NCBI RefSeq assembly: GCF_031755915.1
Contig: NC_083382.1
Coordinates: 10,037,501-10,101,500 of the forward strand
Direction of reading: 5' to 3'
Length of the DNA: 64,000 bases
DNA from: Ziziphus jujuba
Taxonomy: Eukaryota; Streptophyta; Magnoliopsida; Rosales; Rhamnaceae
Below, one piece after another: positions 12,717 to 22,792 of this stretch. The position numbers were made by a program, and so were the translations under genes. Under the pieces are notes generated by a model. That model did no database searches, was not told the origin of the DNA, and saw nothing but the letters and a program-made list of their open reading frames with translations. The first letter of the stretch is position 1. Each line of letters starts with the position of its first letter.

Positions 12717-12728
12717 GCTCTGATACCA
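12717..12728 (-). promoter_or_regulatory. Copia primer-binding site
   Basis: On the minus strand this reads TGGTATCAGAGC, the standard plant complement to the initiator Met-tRNA 3' end, two bases from the 5' LTR edge. Confidence 0.85.
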
Positions 12729-12730
12729 CT

Positions 12731-13319
12731 TGTTGTGGAATTCAGAGAACTAAGAACAAAAACAGCAAAGAACACATAACTCGATTTAATGAGGTTCGGC
12801 CAAAGAATGCCTACGTCCTCGTGCTCAGGTTCTCTGAGCTTCTACTATTTTATTATCTGTTGAGGAGATTATAAGCTTGCAGGTTCTACAATGGCGATTC
12901 ACATAGAGAACACCTAAGAAAGACCAACCCGTTAGCCCCTTTTACACCCTCTCTCAGATTATTCACAAAGTTTCATAAAGAAACTTCAATTACCCTTACA
13001 AAACTCTTTCAGGAATTGAAACAACAAAGACATAACAAATCTCTCTCTCACAAACCTAGAAAAACAACTCACAAAGAAGGTTCTGCAACTTTGAATTTTC
13101 TACTTTCTACGAAGAAGAAGAAGAAGTAGTTAAAATCTGGTGTATATTAAATAGCCTTTTAACTCCCTGTTATAACCAACCTAACCACTGCACCTGCATT
13201 GCACGTGTTTCAGTTAATTAAAACAAACTTCAAAACGTTGTCGTTCCCTTTTGAAGTACTTAAAGCCATCAAAGAAACGCTGCCATTCCATCCTCTTCTT
13301 TCTTTATCTGAGAGCACCA
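12731..13319 (-). repeat. Copia 5' LTR
   Basis: This is the right copy of the LTR pair, uninterrupted at 589 bp. It serves as the reference that shows where the TRIM entered the left copy. Confidence 0.9.
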
Positions 13320-13344
13320 TGAGTTAGTTTTAGTTATCAAGTCT

Positions 13345-14010
13345 CTGTAGCATTTTCATGAAAGCAAGTGCCTCACCAAACTATCAAAATCTTTGGATGA
13401 AGAACCATTGGAACTGGCTTTTTCCCCCAGTTTTTTTTACTCCATGACATTGCTTTTCATGTTCTTAGCTTTCTTTTAACTCTCTAACTAGGTTTTCTAT
13501 TTCCTTTTTCTTCACTTCATTATCAAATCTTCAATCCGATATCCCTCATTCCTTACATGAATTTCGATAGTAATTCGTAGGTTGGTCATTGGAACATCAG
13601 AAGACAAACTCTCAATGGTTGAATTCGAAGCACTATGTGTCAAGAATCCTCCAGTTGAAGGGTGATTAAGAACTTTCTCTTGTGGACACCAACTAGCAAT
13701 TAGGTCTCTTTCTTTGGTCTTAGTCCATAAATTCAGGTGGTTAAATGGCTGATTTATCAATAACCAAGTCTGGGCTAATTATCCACACAACAAGGTGGTT
13801 GCTATTTGCAAGTCAAAAAGCAAACTCCACAAGTTGTTGCGGCGACAACACCGTTGTGCTTCCAAAATTCGCATACAAACCGAATTTGGCACCTCGGTAT
13901 CAAGCCTTTGGAGGCACTCACTTTTTTCCTTGCGAAGGCCGTATTTAAGCTTCATAGGGTCTTCTTATTTGCCATTTAGAAGTTGGAGAGGGCCAATATT
14001 CACAAATGAG
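13345..14010 (-). pseudogene. UDP-glycosyltransferase (UGT85-like) pseudogene, 5'-truncated
   Basis: The minus strand carries the C-terminal half of a family-1 plant glycosyltransferase. 13760-13512 reads [20 protein letters not shown] followed by [13 protein letters not shown]. This is the PSPG sugar-donor box, although the usual HCGWNS reads HSASNS. Upstream, NIGPLQLLN (near 14000), a degraded ECLEWLD-like segment and PNSV, and a broken FVWIIRPDLVID-like segment follow the family order, in shifting frames. Downstream, about 13500-13345 keeps NLVRELKES and a degraded NGSS tail, interrupted by stops. The N-terminal acceptor-binding half is absent. The copia element starts 26 bp past the tail. 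Confidence 0.8.
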
Positions 14011-15120
14011 TGGGGATAGTGTTGGAAAAATTACACAGGAGGAAGAAATATATGTTAACAACAAACATAAATTATTAATAAACAACAAATAAATAAACAT
14101 AATTAATTAAATTATAGCCTATAAATAATGAATTAAGGCATGGATTAATGTATTGTTTTTAAGGAAGTTACACTTTCTTCTACACTAATTAACAATCTTC
14201 TCCAAAAAATATGACAATTTTCCAGGAATTTTAAATTGCAGTAATAAAACTTCTTACGAATTATTTTAGCATACTAAAATATATACTAAAATAATATATA
14301 GATGAATAGAATATATTTTTTACTGCCTCTAGCAATACACAAAAAATATTTGAAGCAAGAATTATTATTAAAGCATGAAAAACTTGTATGTTCTCAAAAA
14401 AGTAAAACAACTCTTATTTATAAATTTACAAAAATAAACGTTTTTTTGAATTCTATCCAAGTAACATGGATGATAAAAAGCAAGTATATAACAAATATAA
14501 TATTAATATAACTTTTGGTTAAACTAACGTTATAAAATAAACAATAAGTGAGAGTTTGACTTGGAAACTAAACTTTCCAACGTATAAAATATAACATATT
14601 ATTATAAAATTATAATTTTTAAATAAAAATATAACAGATAGAGCATCCAAAACATCTTTATCCAATACATAGAAGGTTAGGAATATAATTGCTGTAGCTT
14701 TATGAGCTCCATTAGTTGCTTCCAAGGAAAAATTAAAAAGAAGTCTCTTTTCAAATAACACCCAATCATAAAAAGTCTAAACAAAAGAAGTCTCTCCTTT
14801 CAAATAACACCCAATCAAAAAAAAATCTAAAAACATGAAATTCCTTTTTGTTTTCCTACTAGGAAAGATAAACCAAAGATGTAAGATTTCTATAGAATTT
14901 CCGACTCTTGCCGTAAAAGTAACGTTGGCGATCTTATATATATATATATATATATACACATTGTCTCGCTGAACAAACTATTAAACGAATCACAGCAGAA
15001 AGGAAAAAATAATAATAATATAATAATACCGAGAAGAAGATTTGTAGGAGGATCAAGAGGAAGAAGAAGGTCAATCAACAAAAGAATTCGAAGAAAAGTT
15101 AATATCGGCGGAAGAGAGAC
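14011..15120. other. Intergenic; includes SAP gene upstream region
   Basis: AT-rich with no coding signal. An AT run at about 14935-14957 lies ~165 bp before the SAP start codon and may contain its TATA element. Purine-rich leader sequence follows. Confidence 0.45.
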
Positions 15121-15549
15121 ATGGATCCGGGTCTTTGTGCAAATGGGTGTGGGTTTTATGGATCTGCAGAGAAAAGAAACTTGTGCTCCAAGTGCTACTC
15201 AATTTTTCTCAAAGACCACACGATTTCTAAATCAAAAGCAAACATTGATCTCCAACAAGAAAACGACAACACGAAACAGCCATTAATAATTCTGAAGGAA
15301 AACAATGATCAAGTCAGAGCTCATGATAATTCAGAGAAACAAACATGTGGTGATATAAAGAGGTGCAAGACCTGCAACAAGAAAGTGGGTCTGACCGGAT
15401 TCAAGTGCCGCTGTGGCGATGTTTTCTGCAGCCGCCATCGATTCCCGGAACAACACGCTTGCAAAGTCGATTACAAGTCGGCCGGCCGGCAAATTTTGGC
15501 CAAACAAAATCCGGTTTGCAAGGCTGATAAGTTGGACTACAGGGTTTAA
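15121..15549 (+). CDS. A20/AN1 zinc-finger stress-associated protein (SAP)
   Basis: This is a single-exon gene encoding 142 residues. An A20 finger near the N-terminus uses C6, C10, C22 and C25 (CANGCGFYGS, NLCSKCY). An AN1 finger near the C-terminus uses C82, C85, C96, C98, C103, H106, H112 and C114, a full CX2CX9CXCX4CX2HX5HXC set. The tail KADKLDYRV is typical. Plant SAPs of this layout act in abiotic-stress responses and can bind ubiquitin through A20; some act as E3 ligases or redox sensors. The linker (residues 27-80) is polar and low in complexity. Lack of introns is normal for the family, and the length is slightly short. The start is the first ATG after an upstream leader. The exact SAP number cannot be given. 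Confidence 0.93.
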   Translation: MDPGLCANGCGFYGSAEKRNLCSKCYSIFLKDHTISKSKANIDLQQENDNTKQPLIILKENNDQVRAHDNSEKQTCGDIKRCKTCNKKVGLTGFKCRCGDVFCSRHRFPEQHACKVDYKSAGRQILAKQNPVCKADKLDYRV

Positions 15550-16449
15550 TAAGTTTGTTTATTAGGGTGATATATGGGGTTGTCTTCTATTGGCATGCAA
15601 TTTAATTTGTTTGTATTCATTCACCAAAAAAATTTAATTTGTCTATATTGTATATAGTACTATTTTTAAAAGAAAATATTGTGTAATTTCAGAATAATAT
15701 GAAATTCCCAAATACATAGCTATAACAAAATAATTTCCTCTATTTTGAATTTTTGTTTTGTTTTCTTATTTATTTATTTATTTATATTTTTGTAATCACG
15801 CCCCTAATTTTTAGATTATAAAAATTATTGTAATCTTGAGCGATAAACTGTTCCCCCCCAAAAAAAAAAAAAAAGGACCCTTGACCAATAAATAAATATA
15901 ATATCTAAATAAATAGTCTCTTTTTTTTTTTAAGATATCAAGTAAAAGAAATTAAACTAAAAAAATTTAAAAAATATTAAAATAATAAGGAGATGATAAA
16001 ATTTAGATTCCATAAAAAACTTATTAGCTAAATTTGAATTTTCCCAGCGTATTTTACAACATGTCTCAAATTGTTCCTTGTATGTTAAAAAAGGATCATA
16101 AATTATTTCATTTTATTTTTCTTTGTTACTTTTATTTAAAAAAAAAAAAAAACAAAAACAACAATTAAAGTCCATGTTTAAAAACCGCTGCAAGTAAAAA
16201 TTAATTTTCTTAAGGCCATAGTAAATTATTATTTTATTTTATATCCAAAATTATGACACCGACTTTTGAAATATTATATTGTTTGTAACTCCAATAAACT
16301 TGATCAAAATAGTTGTAAATTTACTCTCATATAAAGTAATGAAAACTGTGAATGATTAATATCTTCAAATTCATTTCGTCAATTACATATTTAGATTTAA
16401 CTGATAAATTTTATCAAAAAAGAAAAACCCCTTAATGAGAAAAACAATA

Positions 16450-16480
<31 letters not shown>

Positions 16481-16726
16481 TTTTCAAAAAAATAACAATA
16501 TGAGAATTTTTTATTTTTTATTTTTAAATAATTTAGTGGTTTGCTGAAGAAGCTCTCCTTTCTTTTTGTTTGTGTTGAATGAAATGCCAAATCGAAAGGC
16601 GGGAAAAAAATGGTGGGGAGGAGGGAAACCCAGGGGTAAAATCGAGAATTCGAAATCAAAATCAATAACACAACAGCACTCTTCGCCCTCTCCTCCGGTG
16701 TGTACTACGCGCCGAGACAGAAAAAC
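15550..16726. other. Intergenic between SAP and GRF zinc-finger genes
   Basis: AT-rich, with poly-A runs near 15860 and 16138-16152 and an AT run at 16449-16472. The last ~100 bp are GC-richer and are probably the leader of the next gene. An open minus-strand frame at 16511-17050 is an antisense shadow of the next exon. Confidence 0.45.
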
Positions 16727-19348
16727 ATGAAGATCGAAGCCAAAAAATCCTTCATCGAAATCCAAGATGACGACGACGACGACGACGACGACTTCCTTTC
16801 TCAGGTGGCGGCGGTCGAGGCCCACGCGCTTGCCAACAAGCGCCGGAAAGTCACGCTGTCCCAAAATGCCGCCGTTCCTAATTCCCGGGCGAATCATATT
16901 CAGGCCAAAGACGACGCCATGGTCGACGGTTTGTACACAGCGGCTCTCAAAGGAAACAAAACCCTCAACTTGCAGAGCACGAGCTCTCATCCTGGAAGAA
17001 GAGTCAAGGTTGTTGCCACCGAAAACGACAACGTTTTTGGCGGTGACCATCGATCAAACGATGGCAATTCGTGCTTCAAATGCGGCAAAGTGGGACACTG
17101 GGCCCGCGATTGCGATGCTACCGGAGGAGGAGGAGGGCAGTTTGGTAATTATGTTGGTGACCCGTCGATTCCTGAGAAAACTTGTCCCTGTGGATCAGGG
17201 ACCTGTTTGGTTCTGACCGCAAATACCGAGAAGAATAGGGGTCGGAAGTTTTACAAATGCCCCATTCGACAGGTTCATTACTCGTTTTCCAGTTCCCAGA
17301 ATCACCCATACCCAATCAACCTACTTAGCTAGTAACTTTGTAGATTCTTTTGAGTATTTTTCTATACCAATGTTTTGCTTTTCCGTGCATGTTTCTGGCA
17401 AAATTGGACTTTTTCATGTTTGATAATTCATAAATAAGCTCCAAAGAAACAACCCAAATAACCGAATATGAATATCATAAAATGAACTATATGTTAGCAA
17501 GAAGTTTTGGGTTATGAACAATTTCATGGATGGATGCCTCGTTTGTATTTGTTTGGACAGGAAAATGGGGGTTGTGGCTTCTTTGAGTGGGTTGACAATG
17601 CTTCTGGAGCCAATTTCATGGCCGGTGGTGAGGCCCAAAACAATTATGCATCTGATTCTTCCTACCCTGATCTTCAATGCCCCTGTGGTGCTGGTTTTTG
17701 CCTCATCTTAACGGCAAAAACAGGCAAAAATGCTGGCCAGCAATTCTATCGGTGTCCTTTAAGCCAGGTAATAGTGATATATTTATTGAAGCTAAGGTTC
17801 TCATTCAGTTTCATGTGCATATGATGCTGTTAACCTTAAAACACTTGCATTGTTTTACCGAAAGGTTTTTCCATGTTGGAAGTGTTTTTTTTCATATGCA
17901 GTCTTCTCTTTTGTCTATGTGGGTATAAATATTTCTTTGTCGGTTTAAGTAATTTTTGTGACTTCAAAATCAGAGTCACTACACTCTTCAGTGACTTGCA
18001 CAGTGAAAGAGCTGCTGGGTTGCTTCTAGTTAGCAACTACTTAAGTCGTAGTCAGATTGGTTAATTATCGCAAGAACATGAGCTTCTTGCTTTTTCATGA
18101 CGTTGTTTGTTGTTGGCCGTTACCAAACAAGTATGGAGATTATAGTTTTGATGTGAATAGATAGAAGGTCTGAATATACTCATGTGAAGGGGAATGGAGG
18201 GGATATACTGACGAATTGATTGTGTGAATCGTATAGGAGACAACAGTAATGACATACAAAGCATCTTTCTTTGAAAATCAAAGTGAATTCTATTAACTAT
18301 GAAGAAGAGCTTACCAACTGAAGAAGTACATACCAACTTCCAAAAAACACATGGATGAAAAAGCATTTATAATTTCTTTGTCAGTATCATCCTTCTCAAG
18401 CTGAACAGAAAATGTAGCGATTCTTTTAGTTGCATCATGAAGCTTTGCAACTAGGAGAGAAGAATATTTGATAACTATGGAGATTATGACCTGAGAAACG
18501 TAATGTTTTGGATAAAATGGATCACAAAATTCTGCTCTTTTTAGTCACCCCTCACTTGGTAATTGTTAGCTGTTAGATCATTTCAATAATCTTGCCAACG
18601 GATCTCAAGTGATATCTCAAATAAACTTTTGTGTAAGAGGATTGGGTATAAGAGTTCTTGCAGAACTACTAAAAGCAGTATGTAGTTCACATATGATTTA
18701 GAAGAAAACAAAAACAAAACGCAAATGAAAATGAAATGAAAAAGTGAAGGTAAATTTGGAAGGTTAGAAGCTACAATTTGGAAAAATAAACATTTCTTTG
18801 CTGAATTCTGTGTCAACTTGCGACTTGGATTTAAAAATAAGTGTGTGATTTTCAGTTAGATTGGTACTACTTCCTGATGCAAACAAATGTTTTCTGAGAA
18901 TAATGCTTTGTTTTCTTGCCTTCTGCCCCCTTATCCCCTCAAACTTAATAAAGATGAAAGGAACTCTGCTACTGCTAGTATGTACATTTTATTGATAACT
19001 ATACCTGAATGGAGCATAAATCTTTGCTTGGTTATCAATTTTCTTACCGTATAGGGAGGTTCATGCAATTTCTTCAAGTGGTGCAATGAGTCTACTGCAT
19101 CAGCTGGTCTTCCCGTCAGTGCCTCTAAGGTCCATTATAATAATGCAAGTGATGAAAAAAACAAAAGCTACAGTGTTAGAACTGGTTCTTCCTGTTTCAA
19201 ATGTGGAAAGGAAGGGCACTGGGCGAAAGACTGTTCCATCCCTTCAATTAATTCTTCTACTGGGTTCGGAGGAAGGTCTGTTTCATTAGGAACATGTTCC
19301 AAATGTGGCAAGCCTGGTCACTGGGCAAGGGACTGTTCTTTTTGCTAG
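16727..19348 (+). CDS. GRF/CCHC zinc-finger protein, 3 exons
   Basis: Exons 16727-17272, 17561-17767 and 19055-19348 join in phase 0 at both junctions and give 348 residues. The start is the first ATG (16727), giving MKIEAKKSF. An acidic run (IQDDDDDDDDD) is followed by a basic patch ANKRRK, which suggests nuclear location. A CCHC knuckle lies at about 116-129 (CFKCGKVGHWARDC). Two GRF-type fingers follow, one starting CPCGSGTC and one CPCGAGFC, each ending in a GGCGFFEW- or GSCNFFKW-like block. Two more CCHC knuckles close the protein (CFKCGKEGHWAKDC, CSKCGKPGHWARDC). GRF fingers and zinc knuckles bind single-stranded nucleic acid; a DNA or RNA processing role is inferred, not shown. Each GRF finger is split by an intron at the same place, which points to exon duplication. 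Intron 2 (17768-19054) holds nothing else I recognise. Confidence 0.9.
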
Positions 19349-19989
19349 TCTCAGAAATTTGTGGTTTCTCTTCTTAGCCCTTTAATCAAGAAATTTGAAA
19401 GAAATACTTTGAACTCATTGGCCTGAGAACATATTTACATACTAATACCTTATTAGGCTTTGATGAAACTAACCTAGGTTTTTTGTATATATTCGGTCGG
19501 TCAGTTCCATCTGAATTTTGTTTTGCAAGTGCTGCATCCATGGTTTGATTTGTGCAAATATTCATGTCAAATTTGTGTATAAGGTGGGAAAGTTCTTTTG
19601 CATTCTAATTTTAATTCATATAACATTCCAGGCACGTTAAAGGGATTGCTAGCTTTTTCTTTCTTACTTGCTTTCTTTTCAAAAATCCTTTTTTTTCCCC
19701 GTAAGGGATAATTCCCCATACCTTTCTATACCTACCCATTCATTGAGAACAATTCATATGGCAAACATATTTTCTTAAGTTACAGAAGTATTTTCAACAA
19801 AATCGAAAATGAAGTACAACCAAACCACAGCAAAAATTTTTGGTTAATTTCTAACTTTATTCATGAATACAGGCAATCTTCAGTAAAAGATCCATGGGCT
19901 CCAAAATATTGCAGAGAAGGAAGCAACTGATGGACACAAATTTCTCTGTTTTTCATTTGGATATATATTTTTTATTTTCTTGAAGACGC
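19349..19989. other. Region between convergent genes
   Basis: This contains the 3' untranslated parts of the GRF zinc-finger gene (+) and the rhodanese gene (-). No further gene is seen. Confidence 0.5.
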
Positions 19990-20396
19990 TTAGGGTCGGA
20001 ACTTGCATGCTAATTTCAACTCTTCTGGTGGTTTATCACCTGCAAATCCACTGTCCACCCATCTGGAATAACCCCCTTCCATATTATTCACATGCTCAAA
20101 ACCCTGCATGCAATTTTCTCATTTCTCAAAGCTTTTTTCTCCAAAAATTCATGGGAAAGCAAAGTTTAAAACTGGAAAGCGAAATTCACAATATTTGAAA
20201 TCAGAAAGACCTCTGGCTGCAAGTAATGAAGGGTAAGGACGGGGGTAAACTCAGAAGAAACTTACAGCATTGAGAAGATCCACACAAGCACGAAGTGCTC
20301 TGCCTCCACTGTTGCAACCCTTTGAAAATATCAAAACAACATTTTCATCATATAAATCCCATTCCTTTCAAATCACATCCACAGCAAGAACGATTA

Positions 20397-20428
<32 letters not shown>

Positions 20429-21178
20429 TTTTGAAATGTATTACCACAACGAGGTGTTCTTCCTTCTTGCAAATTGAGGAAACTTGTTCGAGAAATTCTG
20501 GGTTTTTCACTCTCCCTGTTTATGTCAAAACCCAAAAAGCAAATTCATGATTCATATTCTGGTAGCTTTTAGTATTTGTAAACCGTGAAATCTGAAAAAC
20601 CACTTATATATATATGTTGTATTTATATAAGAAACTTTTTTTTTTTTTTTTTCCAGAAACTTATGACATTGTAACAAAGAATATCAGATAAAACTGCATA
20701 TAATACCTTCTTGGGTGATGAACATGTAAGGAACGTTTAAAGCATTTTCAATGTGACTCTTGTTGAACTCCTCAACTGACCTGTTTTAGTTAAAGCTGTG
20801 GGTTAAAAAATTTGGCATTTTGTTTTACTTTCTGCAATCTTGCTACTCATTGTTTGATCAGTAAATTTATATATATACACCAGTTGTGGTTTGTATAACT
20901 TTTTTTTTTTTTGAAACAGTGATTTTGTTACTAAAACTGTCTCTGCACACTAAAATTGAGAAAAAATAAAAATAATAATAATAATAATAAGGTTTACCTG
21001 ACATCCAAATAACGGTAATTTGATGAAGTGAGAAGACCTTTTGCAGTATAAACATCGATAGTTACAACATCTTCAGGCCTATAAACATATGAATAAAATT
21101 GTTAATTAAAATATTGTGCAAAATCTCTTTTAATAAGAACAAAAATTGATCAGAATCTTACTTATTGGTGGCAGCCAT
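19990..21178 (-). CDS. Thiosulfate sulfurtransferase/rhodanese (STR18-like), 6 exons, exon 3 frameshift
   Basis: Reading right to left, exons are 21162-21178, 20998-21078, 20707-20781, 20445-20515, 20266-20319 and 19990-20103, all with GT-AG borders. The conceptual product is ~136 residues, a single rhodanese domain starting MAATNKPEDVVTIDVYTAK. Landmarks are YRYLDVRSVEEFN, ENALNVPYMF, the active-site loop GCNSGGRALRAC (catalytic cysteine in CNSGGR) and GGYSRWVDSGFAGDKP near the end. Rhodaneses move sulfane sulfur from donors such as thiosulfate to acceptors; without an obvious transit peptide this one is probably cytosolic. Exon 3 is 75 nt where the frame needs 74. The run CAACAAAGAG gives a stop soon after, while one fewer A restores NKSHIENA. 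So this is either a pseudogene or a sequence error. The gene is convergent with the GRF gene. Confidence 0.85.
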
Positions 21179-21451
21179 TGACAAACAGAGTTTATAGCGC
21201 TTGCTTTTGTTCCGTCTTCGACTTGGTTTTGCCTCAAGAATACAGAGGAGGAGATGATACTCCAACCAAAAATTGACAAGGAGTTCATATAAATGGATTT
21301 GATAGACATGATTAAACTATAATTGAACCAATGGTTGACATTTAAAAGCTATAAATCAATAGTTGACCTTTATTTACAATAATCCCTAGATTATTTCTTA
21401 CACATAATTTGTTTATACAAATTTGATTCCTTGCCATTTACTTTGATTACT

Positions 21452-21485
<34 letters not shown>

Positions 21486-21537
21486 AGTCGGCTGCTTAGT
21501 CATCAAAGATTAATTTTTAAGGAAATTAAAAACTGAC

Positions 21538-21581
<44 letters not shown>

Positions 21582-22036
21582 AAGACTAAGAATATGAGAT
21601 GATTTTTCAAAACCCAGAAATTACGCTATTGGTATTTTGTCAAAGCTCTCGAGGAGAGATAGATAACATTTTTTTCTAATTCTTTTGTACTCCTTTCAAC
21701 GTCAACAAATTTTAGTTCTGTTCAAGCAAGCAAGGCAAGTTTAATTGATTAGCTAGTCGCCTCCAAATAGTTGGCCCCCTATATGCTTCATCCGCAAACT
21801 ACATGTTGACTGCGGTTAGAGATAATAAATTAAAATTGGTAGTAAAATAAATCAATAAATAAAATAATGATAGTCGTCCCTTTATATGTTTCATCCCTTT
21901 AAATAAATTAGTAATGAGGCCTAACACTGTAGCAAAATTGTACAACTGACGATAATACTATGAGGAACAGTTGACCAACAACGCTTAGAAGAATAGGTTG
22001 GTCGTTGCCCATATCCAGCCACCTATTTTAACAAAG

Positions 22037-22067
<31 letters not shown>

Positions 22068-22682
22068 CTGGGTACTGGGGTTTGGACCAAGTAATGTACT
22101 ACTAACTAGTGGCCAAATTCATGCATAAAAACTAAAGAATTTCATTAGATATTATATTATATATTCTTAATGATCCGGTAGTTGGTAGTTGCTAGCACAT
22201 CATGATTTTGTGATTGTTACGTTTTAGCAAACAGGCAGGCCAAATGCAAGAGGAAGAGAGTCAATGGCTTTGGCAGTCACCCAAAAAATAAAATAAAATA
22301 TTATTGCAAAAACAAAATAAATGATTTTTCGTCGACAAACACGAGGTTGGATGCATTGGCACCAAATAAACGGGAGAATTAGGCAAGAGGACTTTTCACT
22401 TACATTTTGTTTGATTAATAATATTATAAGTTATCAACTATGGGCAAATAATACTAATAGCATAGCATTGACTTCAATATCTACATCTCTTAATTATTAT
22501 GAATACATGAATATAATATATGTGATTCGATCCAGCGAAAACAATAATAATAATAATAATATATGAGAGGAAAGGGCTTGGTTGCTTCTAAGCAAAAAGA
22601 AAAAGCATTAGTGTATATGCCTTCGTATTGCCTTTTTCCTTAATTCTCTTCATCATTTCTATTCATCAATTTCTAATCGATC
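21179..22682. other. Divergent upstream region of rhodanese (-) and NIP (+) genes
   Basis: This holds the leaders of both genes and several microsatellites: GT at about 21459-21484, AT then GT at 21538-21581, AT at 22041-22066. A short upstream ORF, ATG at 22617 to TAA at 22643 (MPSYCLFP), lies 39 nt before the NIP start. No AUG-stop element of the kind known from Arabidopsis NIP5;1 was seen in the last ~120 bp. No other gene is recognised. Confidence 0.45.
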
Positions 22683-22746
22683 ATGGAATTCAAATGCGAG
22701 AGGTTGAGGAGTTTCCCTCTGATCAATCTCTCTCTCATTCGTAAGG

Positions 22747-22792
<46 letters not shown>

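Larger units (their letters stand above)
7512..13319 (-). mobile_element. Decayed Ty1/copia LTR retrotransposon
   Basis: Two long terminal repeats (7512-8535 and 12731-13319) begin TGTTGTGGAATTCAG and end AGAGCACCA on the plus strand. Beside the inner edge of the right LTR is GCTCTGATACCACT, the reverse of a Met-tRNA primer-binding site. The element therefore reads right to left. The domain order on the minus strand is Gag, zinc knuckle, protease region, integrase, reverse transcriptase, RNase H, with integrase before reverse transcriptase as in copia. Stops and frameshifts break the polyprotein. The LTRs differ at roughly two dozen sites by eye over ~520 bp, excluding the nested TRIM. Flanks CTCTC and TGAGT do not form a target duplication. 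Gag and pol look closest to the Tnt1/Tork type. Confidence 0.92.

Noticed and set aside
16511..17050. 179-codon minus-strand open frame
   Set aside because: Antisense to GRF gene exon 1. Its valine run is the reverse of the GAC (Asp) repeat. No domain.
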